This document shows, one piece after another, positions 1-5,479 of a stretch of 5,479 nt of DNA (the stretch's first letter is position 1; every line of letters begins with the position of its first letter). The translations under genes were made by a program, and so were the position numbers. This DNA comes from an uncultured bacterium (GTDB lineage: Bacteria > Planctomycetota > UBA1135 > GCA-002686595), in the NCBI GenBank assembly GCA_913058555.1, contig CAJXRJ010000524.1:1-5479 (forward strand). The letters are read 5' to 3'. A model generated the notes under the pieces. The model worked only from the letters and a program-made list of their open reading frames with translations, was not told the DNA's origin and did not search any database.

Positions 1-54
1 CGGCATACGAGATCATGCCTAGTCTCGTGGCTCGGAGATGTGTATAAGAGACAG
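1..54 (+). other. Illumina Nextera i7 (P7) adapter contamination
   Basis: This stretch is synthetic library sequence, not genome. Positions 1-13 match the 3' part of the P7 flow-cell oligo (CGGCATACGAGAT). Positions 14-21 (CATGCCTA) are an i7 index, the reverse complement of TAGGCATG, which I recall as Nextera N706. Positions 22-35 are the Nextera read-2 linker with one G missing from its GGG run (GTCTCGTGG-CTCGG). Positions 36-54 are the exact 19-bp Tn5 mosaic end, AGATGTGTATAAGAGACAG. Genomic sequence therefore begins at 55, which marks a Tn5 cut site and a contig end. The in-frame TAA at 45-47, which appears to close the reading frame of the first gene, lies inside the adapter and means nothing biologically. 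Confidence 0.98.
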
Positions 55-56
55 GT

Positions 57-1883
57 GGAGACGACGGGGTCCTTTGGGATACAGACTTCGCGGGGAGCAC
101 GGTGGACGTGAATGGGGCGGGAGACCTTCTGGCTGCGGGGGCTCGCTCCGGCGTTCGTATCTGGGACCTTGAGACGCGAAAGCAGGTGTCGACCCTGGGG
201 ACGGGGTCTCACCCGACCTGCGCGCGGTTTAGCCCCAGTGGCCGAGAGGTCGTAGCGTCCGGAATCGGATCGGTCCGCGTCTTCGATGCGATCACGGGCG
301 AGAGACTTGCCAGCTGCGAAGGAGCTGTAGGCGGCCGTGTTTCTTGGCACCCAGACGGGGAGCGGGTCGCCCTCTTCAAAGATGGTCTTCGATACTGGTC
401 GTTCGCTACGGGCGGCCTTGGACCGGTGCTAAGGAGCGATGCGTCCCCGACGTTCGTCGACGTGAGCCCGTCCGGAGCCATGCTCCTCTTCATGCTCGAC
501 ACCCGAGCTATCTGCGTCGCAGACGCCGGTACTGGCGAGACAATGTCCGTCTTCCGGGGGCCAGACTTCACGGGTGCAGGTGAATTCGATCCAAGTGGGA
601 CGCGCTTTGTCACCGCGGACCGAAGCGACAGGATTCATGTTTGGGACATCACAACCAGCAAGCTCCTCCTCACGATCCCAGCGGCCCACGCGTCCACGAT
701 CAACCGTGTCCGCTGGAGCCCAGACGGGACGCAGTTGATCTCCTGTGCCTACGACGCATCCGTCAAGATCTGGGATGCTGACACCGGGTCCCTCGCCCGC
801 ACATTCTTGGGCCACGAGGGCGACGTCCTTGAAGCCACCTTTGACGGGACCCAGGCCGGCGCCATCTCCACTTCGAGGGGCGGGGACATTCGCTTCTGGG
901 AAGTGGGACGGCCCCCCGGCTATCGACAGATGCTGCCCTTTGGGATCAAGCACCGTATCAAGCAGCTCGACCTCTCCTGGCACCCGAGCGACGGGACGCT
1001 CGCCGTCTCGTCCCCCATGGCAAGCGCGTTGTGCCGCACGGAGGAGAGTTCCCCCACGTGGGAGGTCACCGAGGGGACATGTTATCCCCACTGGAGCCCG
1101 GACGGGCGGTTCCTTCAAAGCACGGTGGATGGCAAGCCATCGATCAAGGACACGCTGAGCGGGCGTGAACTGCTCACAGACGATCTGCGCGACTCCATTC
1201 AAATCCCGAAGTCCCATGAGCGCCCGCAGGATTGGAGCTGGAGTCCTGACGGCGCGCAGCTTTACGCACGCGGCGACATGGCGATCTACGTCATCTCGGG
1301 ATTCCCCGACCACCTCTCGGTCAAGTCAACGCCCTGCGCACGCGCACCGGTGACCCTTGAAATGAGCAGTGATGGGCGACATTTCGCCGTGCCGTTCTGG
1401 ACGGGGGTCGAGCTGATCGATGTCGAGACGGGGCAGGTTTCCGAAGCGATCGACCCAGAGCACTTTGCCGTCACTGGACACGACTACCCAGTTCCGTTCA
1501 TGGACCCCACAGGCCGGTCCCTTGCGGTCGCCCAAGGTTCCAGACTCTTGATCCTCGGATTCCCCGACCTGACCTGCACGTCGGTCTTTCAGGAGCATAC
1601 TGGCAAGATCTACCACGCATCCTGGAGCCCCGACGGGGCCCGCATCGCGACCTGCAGCGAAGACAAGACCGTGCGCGTGGTGGACCCAAGCGCCGGGGAG
1701 GTCCTTACCCTGGCCTGCCCCATGGCGCTCATGCGCGTGAGCTGGAGCCCCGGCGGGGATCAGCTGGCCGCCGTGGACACCCATGGGGTCGTTCATCTCT
1801 GGGATGCTTCCTTCGCGCTTGCAGGGGAAAAGGATGGCACCCTGAGGACCGCCCAGTTCCTCGGCGAGGCGCTGAAACGATGA
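57..1883 (+). CDS. WD40 repeat protein, two beta-propellers, 5'-truncated
   Basis: This is the C-terminal 608 residues of a WD40 beta-propeller protein, a fold that usually serves as a docking or scaffold surface. A GTG at 102 could be read as a start, but the frame stays open back to the adapter junction and encodes GDDGVLWDTDF there, the end of another blade, so the true start is lost. About 14 blades of roughly 40 residues follow. Each has a turn of the SPDG type; counted from the GTG, these lie near residues 4, 44, 83, 122, 163, 206, 247, 295, 332, 381, 422, 468, 509 and 549. Most are followed by a strand ending in WD, FD or a variant (IWDLE, VWDIT, IWDAD, LWDAS). Blades 6, 13 and 14 are the most canonical; 8 to 12 are degenerate. 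Fourteen blades fit two seven-bladed propellers. There is no signal peptide or membrane segment in the visible part. The stop overlaps the sigma factor start. The missing N-terminus might carry a kinase or other effector domain; that is inference. The WD40 call is secure, the exact role unknown. Confidence 0.9.
   Translation, partial: GDDGVLWDTDFAGSTVDVNGAGDLLAAGARSGVRIWDLETRKQVSTLGTGSHPTCARFSPSGREVVASGIGSVRVFDAITGERLASCEGAVGGRVSWHPDGERVALFKDGLRYWSFATGGLGPVLRSDASPTFVDVSPSGAMLLFMLDTRAICVADAGTGETMSVFRGPDFTGAGEFDPSGTRFVTADRSDRIHVWDITTSKLLLTIPAAHASTINRVRWSPDGTQLISCAYDASVKIWDADTGSLARTFLGHEGDVLEATFDGTQAGAISTSRGGDIRFWEVGRPPGYRQMLPFGIKHRIKQLDLSWHPSDGTLAVSSPMASALCRTEESSPTWEVTEGTCYPHWSPDGRFLQSTVDGKPSIKDTLSGRELLTDDLRDSIQIPKSHERPQDWSWSPDGAQLYARGDMAIYVISGFPDHLSVKSTPCARAPVTLEMSSDGRHFAVPFWTGVELIDVETGQVSEAIDPEHFAVTGHDYPVPFMDPTGRSLAVAQGSRLLILGFPDLTCTSVFQEHTGKIYHASWSPDGARIATCSEDKTVRVVDPSAGEVLTLACPMALMRVSWSPGGDQLAAVDTHGVVHLWDASFALAGEKDGTLRTAQFLGEALKR
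1866..1869 (+). promoter_or_regulatory. Possible ribosome binding site for the sigma factor gene
   Basis: GAGG lies inside the last codons of the WD40 gene, 10 bases before the ATG at 1880. The spacing is slightly long but usable. It supports the ATG at 1880 as the start, together with the ATGA overlap, which would also allow coupled translation by ribosomes finishing the upstream gene. Confidence 0.45.
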
Positions 1884-2452
1884 GGCGCGATCACTCGGTC
1901 ACCCAATGGATTCAGGGCATCAAGGGCGGCGATGAAGACGCGGCGGCACGGATCTGGGAGAGGTTCTTCGCGAGGGTCTGCGGTCTCGCCGATCAGCGCC
2001 TCGGCAGCACTCCCCGCGTGGTCACCGACGCAGAGGACATCGCGTTGAGCGCCATTCACGCGCTGTGTGCCGGTGCCAAGGCCGATCGCTTCCGGCAGCT
2101 TCAGGACCGTGGCGACCTTTGGGACGTCCTGGCCATGATCACCGTGCGAAAGTCCATCGACGCCAGGCGCCGCGCCTCCCGTATCGGCGAGCCCATGACC
2201 TGGGCCGACGCGAGTCCCGAGCAGCTGGACGATCACGCCCAGCTCGAGGGCCTCATCGACGACGGCTATGTGAAGACTCTCTGCGCCACGGGCGAAGAGA
2301 TGGTGGCGCGGCTCGACCCAAAGCTCCGGGACATCGCCATGCTCCGGCTTGAGGGTTACTCCAACGCGGAGATCGCCGAGCGCACGGGTCGATCCCTCCC
2401 CACTGTTGAGCGCCACCTGCGGATGATTCGGCATCTGTGGCAGGCCGATTGA
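1880..2452 (+). CDS. RNA polymerase sigma factor, ECF type (planctomycete-like)
   Basis: The 190-residue product is a sigma-70 family factor of the extracytoplasmic-function class, which directs RNA polymerase to a specific promoter set. Region 2 spans about residues 20-100. It contains the RIWERFFARV helix, the TDAEDIALSAIHAL segment (core-binding region 2.2) and, from 79 on, DLWDVLAMITVRKSIDARRR, matching the -10-recognising part. A linker of about 35 residues follows. Region 4 lies at about 138-188, with the helix-turn-helix in LEGYSNAEIAERTGRSLPTVERHL, expected to read the -35 element. Length and motifs fit the ECF group expanded in Planctomycetes (PF07638-like, from memory of the family). 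There is no extra C-terminal domain. The start codon overlaps the WD40 stop by four bases, so the two are probably co-translated. No zinc-finger anti-sigma protein is adjacent; members of this group are often thought to be controlled by kinases instead, which is family knowledge and not shown here. The target promoters are unknown. Confidence 0.95.
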   Translation: MRRDHSVTQWIQGIKGGDEDAAARIWERFFARVCGLADQRLGSTPRVVTDAEDIALSAIHALCAGAKADRFRQLQDRGDLWDVLAMITVRKSIDARRRASRIGEPMTWADASPEQLDDHAQLEGLIDDGYVKTLCATGEEMVARLDPKLRDIAMLRLEGYSNAEIAERTGRSLPTVERHLRMIRHLWQAD

Positions 2453-2462
2453 TTCGAATCGG
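2445..2462 (+). repeat. Small inverted repeat at the sigma factor stop codon
   Basis: CCGATT (2445-2450) and AATCGG (2457-2462) can pair around a six-base loop, GATTCG. The same stretch also contains the perfect 10-base palindrome GATTCGAATC (2451-2460). It overlaps the TGA of the sigma gene. It could be a weak hairpin that adjusts expression between genes, an operator, or chance. There is no T-run after it, so it is not a convincing terminator. Confidence 0.25.
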
Positions 2463-2533
2463 TGACTCCATGGGGCTCCCAGGGTAGGCGGAGCGGCGTG
2501 ACGTCCGCTGTCCTTGACTCGCCAACACCATCC

Positions 2534-5434
2534 ATGCCATCCCCGACAGTTCGCTCGCGCCCCCTGACCGCACTTCACTGGGCCATTCTTAGCGTCCTTG
2601 GTTGCGGAGTCTTGTGGTGGACTCAAGCGGCAGCCGCCGCGACGAAGCCGCGCCGCACCGAGGCAGAAGCCAGCGCGCAGGAGCGCTCCCCCGGGAACCC
2701 GTTGCCCAGGCGCGGATTCGATCGGGGCCGTCCCCTGCGGGGGCGTGTGGTTCCAGAGAGCCCGTTACCCAGCGACGAATCCCTGGAGATCGTCGTGGAA
2801 GCTTGGTCCCCCCCGGAGGGAGAGTTCACCCACCTCCAGCTCATCTTCGCGACGATCGACGACTCGCGCATATGGCAAGAGGTCGCCCGTGTCACCCCCG
2901 CCGCCGACGGATCTTTCAAAGCGCCGCGCCCGACGGGCGTCACCTCGATCCGGCTGCGCGTGGAAGGCGACTACGCCTACGGCGACGTCATGGAATTCAG
3001 AGCCCATGGAGGACGCGACCCTGGAACGAACCCAGTGGTGTTGCCGGTCTCCGTGGGAGCCCACGTGACCCTTGAGTGCGACCTCGACGAGATCGCTTCC
3101 GCCAACGAGATCGCCTCCCTTGAGGGGGACACTCTCACGCTGCATGGGACGCCACCCCAGCCGCCGGCGACGGACGTACGCGACATCCTCCAATACGTCC
3201 ACTCACCACCGGCGATCGTCCGTGGAAGAGTAGGCACGGACGGCCGTGTCGTTCTGCGGGGCTTGAATCCTCTCAACTGGTATGCCCCCCACATATCGGG
3301 GGACTCGAGCCATCAACCCCTCGCGCCGTTCAGAATTCAGTCCTGGCCTGGCTTCCGCCCCACCGCCGGGAAGAGGATCACGATCCCGGTGCCAATGGAG
3401 CGCGGACAGCTCCTTGAGGGTTACGTGCGCGACGAGACGGGCGCCCCCATCGAGGGCGTGCGGGTCGCCGTCAGCGGACGGTCGTCCGCGATGCGCAGGT
3501 CTGGCGACGATGGGTACTTCCTCTTCCAGGCCCTTCCGAAGGACCTGCGCTACTTCAGGGCCGATGCCAGTGGATTTGTGGACTGCACGCACGACCAGGA
3601 AGCCCTTGCCGCGTTGATGGAGAGCGCAAGTCCACTCGACGTCGTACTCAGTCGGGCCCGGAAGCTCGACGTGCAGATCACCACCCCGGGTGGAAGTCCG
3701 GCCGTAGGGCTCCGCGTGACGATGACGCCCCATGATGCAACCGCGCCCAGGACCGCCCGCACCAACGATAAGGGGATTGCGACCTTCGACACGCTCACGC
3801 GACAGGGCCATTCCCTCCAAGCCGTTGGCCTGGCTCGACACGGACAAGCTTCCAAGACGCTCGGTCTTGTCGCGCCATTCTTCGATGTCGAGCCCCAAGA
3901 GACGGGTCTGGTGGACGCGACGGACCACCCTAACGAATCCACTTGGGCCGTCTCCGCGGAGGCCCCCGCCGGCGTGATCGATAGCGGAAAGAGACTGGCC
4001 CTCGAGCTCCGCCGCGTCCCGGCGATTCACGGCCGATTGATCGACGGTGAGTCATGGATTCGATCCCAAAGGCCCGCGGTTTGGATCTACGCCGAGGGCG
4101 CGCGGGACGGTGCAATCCAGCAACTCTTGAACGGCACAGCCGACGCGCAGCGCTCCCTTTCCATTCCCAACGACCCACTCTTCCCACAGAGGAGCGAGTT
4201 CCACGGGACGCAGCTCCCCCCCGGTTCCTACGGGGCGATCGCAACCATCGAGAGAATGGGCCACCGCCTCGAGACGGAGGACTCCCCAAGGCTCCGCATC
4301 TCGGAAGCCATCCCCTTCGAGGTCCGCACGGAGCCCATCGACTTGGCCCTCTGGTTCGGCCCCTCGTTCAAGCTAGGCGGAATCGTGAGGCTGCCGAGCG
4401 GCGCCCCACTCGTCGACGTCGAAGTCCAGCTCAGTCGACGCTTTGGGAAAGACTCTCTCCGTCGATACGCCGCCGCGAAGACAGATCACGAAGGCCGGTA
4501 TGTCTTCAATGACCTCGACCGTGGAACCTATTGGATACGCGTCCAACCGTCTCGCTTCTCGATGGAGCGCGCTGTCCAAGTCGTGCTGGAAGAGGGCCTG
4601 CCCATTGGCGACGTCGAGCTCGTCGCAAAAGGCCTCGGCGCCGTGCGCGTCGAACCCACCAACGCCGAGGGAGAAGCGATCCCCCAGGCCGATACGCTGA
4701 TCCGGCATCCAGGGGGCGAGCTGGCATCCTTCAGCATCATCAAGGACGATAGGGACTGGGCCGGTGCCCACGGCCCACTCGTCCCCGGAACCTATGTGGC
4801 GGTCTGGGAGGAACGGCTCAGCGCTGATTCGGTGCGATGCTTCCGCGAACGGGTCGTGGTCGAAGCTGGACAAGTGACCGAAGTCCGCTTTGGACAGCCC
4901 GCCTCGAGCGCTTCGATTGTGACCGGGCAGGTGACGTCGAACGGCCAACCCATCCCAGGAATCAAAGTGTGGGTCTCCGATCCCCTGGGAGTGGCGGCCC
5001 TCGGCATGACGGATGCAGAAGGCCGATTCGTACTCCATTGCATGACCCTTGGCCCCGCCACCCTTGGGGCAGGCGGCGCGCCCTTCGAGCCGGTGGTCGA
5101 GTGCTCCATCCAGATCTCCGCGGGGCCCAACGACGCGCCAACCCTCATCCTGCCATCGGGGGTCATCGAGGGGATGCCAGTCCGCGGCACAGGGTCCGCC
5201 GCCTTCTATAGGGTCGCCGTAAGTCGACCCGGCGACGCCCCTTCCGATCCTCCCTTCCGCGAGTCGCTCATGGACCCGAACGGCACGTTCAAGATCCCCT
5301 TCCTGCCGGACGGGCAGTACGAGGTTCACGCCCTTGAGCCCGGCGGGATGCGAAGCGCAGAGTGGGCGCCCCAGACCGTCCAGATCCAAAACGGTGAGCA
5401 CGTCCGCGGCGTCAAACTCGAGAAGCGCCACTAG
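2534..5434 (+). CDS. Secreted or anchored protein with carboxypeptidase-regulatory-like repeats
   Basis: The product is about 966 residues, exported or membrane-anchored, and made almost entirely of beta-sandwich domains; no enzyme motif is visible. The N-terminus has a basic n-region (TVRSRP), a hydrophobic core at about 13-29 and an AAAAA cleavage-like site at 32-36, then a basic, probably disordered linker to about 66. Two less typical beta-rich regions (about 67-160 and 167-288) come first. Carboxypeptidase-regulatory-like or related Ig-like units then start near 291 (LLEGYVRDETGAPIEGVRV), 377, 497, 613 (LGGIVRLPSGAPLVDVEV), 702, 795 (VTGQVTSNGQPIPGIKVWV) and 875. Recurrent turns include DDGYFLF, HEGRYVF, AEGRFVL and PNGTFKI, with PGTY/DGQY strands nearby. 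Such domains usually serve adhesion, cell-surface structure or ligand binding. No LPXTG, PEP-CTERM or type IX C-terminal signal is seen. The start is uncertain: ATG 2534 gives the best signal peptide; GTG 2498 has GGAG four bases upstream; GTG 2462 is the longest form. It lies 81 bases after the sigma gene, so it is probably in the same operon or a target of that sigma factor. Confidence 0.88.
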   Translation: MPSPTVRSRPLTALHWAILSVLGCGVLWWTQAAAAATKPRRTEAEASAQERSPGNPLPRRGFDRGRPLRGRVVPESPLPSDESLEIVVEAWSPPEGEFTHLQLIFATIDDSRIWQEVARVTPAADGSFKAPRPTGVTSIRLRVEGDYAYGDVMEFRAHGGRDPGTNPVVLPVSVGAHVTLECDLDEIASANEIASLEGDTLTLHGTPPQPPATDVRDILQYVHSPPAIVRGRVGTDGRVVLRGLNPLNWYAPHISGDSSHQPLAPFRIQSWPGFRPTAGKRITIPVPMERGQLLEGYVRDETGAPIEGVRVAVSGRSSAMRRSGDDGYFLFQALPKDLRYFRADASGFVDCTHDQEALAALMESASPLDVVLSRARKLDVQITTPGGSPAVGLRVTMTPHDATAPRTARTNDKGIATFDTLTRQGHSLQAVGLARHGQASKTLGLVAPFFDVEPQETGLVDATDHPNESTWAVSAEAPAGVIDSGKRLALELRRVPAIHGRLIDGESWIRSQRPAVWIYAEGARDGAIQQLLNGTADAQRSLSIPNDPLFPQRSEFHGTQLPPGSYGAIATIERMGHRLETEDSPRLRISEAIPFEVRTEPIDLALWFGPSFKLGGIVRLPSGAPLVDVEVQLSRRFGKDSLRRYAAAKTDHEGRYVFNDLDRGTYWIRVQPSRFSMERAVQVVLEEGLPIGDVELVAKGLGAVRVEPTNAEGEAIPQADTLIRHPGGELASFSIIKDDRDWAGAHGPLVPGTYVAVWEERLSADSVRCFRERVVVEAGQVTEVRFGQPASSASIVTGQVTSNGQPIPGIKVWVSDPLGVAALGMTDAEGRFVLHCMTLGPATLGAGGAPFEPVVECSIQISAGPNDAPTLILPSGVIEGMPVRGTGSAAFYRVAVSRPGDAPSDPPFRESLMDPNGTFKIPFLPDGQYEVHALEPGGMRSAEWAPQTVQIQNGEHVRGVKLEKRH
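2570..2641 (+). other. Signal peptide or N-terminal membrane anchor (coding segment)
   Basis: These codons give a hydrophobic stretch (ALHWAILSVLGCGVLWW) followed by TQ and five alanines. The run of alanines before TKPRR is a good signal peptidase I site. VLGC in the core loosely resembles a lipobox, but the hydrophobic run continues past the cysteine, so a lipoprotein is less likely. If uncleaved, it would be a single membrane span with a very short cytoplasmic tail. Confidence 0.7.
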
Positions 5435-5442
5435 ATCGGAGG

Positions 5443-5459
5443 CTGGCCGCTGCGGCCAG
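5443..5459 (+). terminator. Possible transcription terminator hairpin
   Basis: CTGGCCGC (5443-5450) and GCGGCCAG (5452-5459) are exact reverse complements around a single T. In RNA this would fold as a six-pair GC-rich stem, CTGGCC/GGCCAG, with a five-base loop. It starts nine bases after the stop of the long gene, the expected place for an operon end. No T-run follows (AGAATGGCCTCATCC), so intrinsic termination would be weak, and the window stops 20 bases later. Confidence 0.4.
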
Positions 5460-5479
5460 AGAATGGCCTCATCCTCCCC

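Noticed and set aside
36..54. Possible transposon end (Tn5 mosaic end) as a natural mobile element
   Set aside because: It is preceded by the P7 oligo, index and linker of a Nextera kit, so it is a library artefact and not an inserted transposon.
429..1313. Open frame of 294 codons on the minus strand
   Set aside because: It lies fully inside the WD40 gene, which has clear repeat homology on the plus strand. Its product is low-complexity in Arg, Gly, Pro and Val with no recognisable domain, as is common for antisense frames in GC-rich DNA.
2601..2620. Lipoprotein signal (VLGC) in the surface protein
   Set aside because: The hydrophobic core runs on after the cysteine and a better signal peptidase I site (AAAAA) follows, so a lipobox is possible but not supported.
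1793..2626. Open frame of 277 codons on the minus strand covering the sigma factor
   Set aside because: The opposite strand encodes an unmistakable sigma factor, and the antisense product shows no motif.
3203..4030. Open frame of 275 codons on the minus strand
   Set aside because: It is antisense to the repeat-containing surface protein, with no domain and no plausible ribosome site noted; a GC-driven shadow.
4373..5431. Open frame of 352 codons on the minus strand, the longest antisense frame
   Set aside because: Its span is completely covered by clear beta-sandwich repeats on the plus strand. The translated sequence resembles no family and mirrors the codon pattern of the sense gene.
2534..5434. 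Surface protein as an anti-sigma factor for the adjacent sigma factor
   Set aside because: No zinc-binding HxxxCxxC motif or helical anti-sigma domain is present, and the part before the membrane segment is too short to hold one.

Overview
The window looks like one end of a high-GC bacterial contig, most likely from a planctomycete (Planctomycetota) or a close relative. The best support is the sigma factor at 1880-2452. It has the family look of the ECF sigma factors that are greatly expanded in Planctomycetes, with an AEDIALSA-type region 2 and an LRLEGYSNAEIAERTGRS-type region 4. A long WD40 protein and a long exported protein built of carboxypeptidase-regulatory-like beta-sandwich repeats also fit that phylum. 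The species cannot be told from the sequence.

Layout, left to right. Positions 1-54 are not genomic: they are an untrimmed Illumina Nextera i7 adapter ending in the Tn5 mosaic end. From 55 onward the DNA is biological. Positions 57-1883 hold the 3' part of a WD40 gene; the 5' end is lost at the adapter junction. What remains encodes about 14 blades, enough for two seven-bladed propellers, plus the tail of one more blade. Its stop codon overlaps the start of the sigma factor gene (ATGA, 1880-1883). After a short gap (2453-2533) with a possible small hairpin comes a 2.9 kb gene (about 2534-5434) for a secreted or membrane-anchored protein of repeated Ig-like/carboxypeptidase-regulatory-like domains. 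The last 45 bases hold a near-perfect palindrome that could be a transcript end.

All three genes are on the plus strand and closely spaced, so they probably form one operon. The likely reading is a regulatory unit: a WD40 scaffold or sensor co-translated with a sigma factor, followed by a cell-surface protein. Planctomycete ECF factors of this kind are often found beside serine/threonine kinases that may carry WD40 repeats, so the missing N-terminus of the first gene could be a kinase; the sequence here cannot show that. No anti-sigma domain, RNA gene, mobile element or CRISPR array was seen. The many open frames on the minus strand and in the other plus frames are GC-rich shadows of these three genes.
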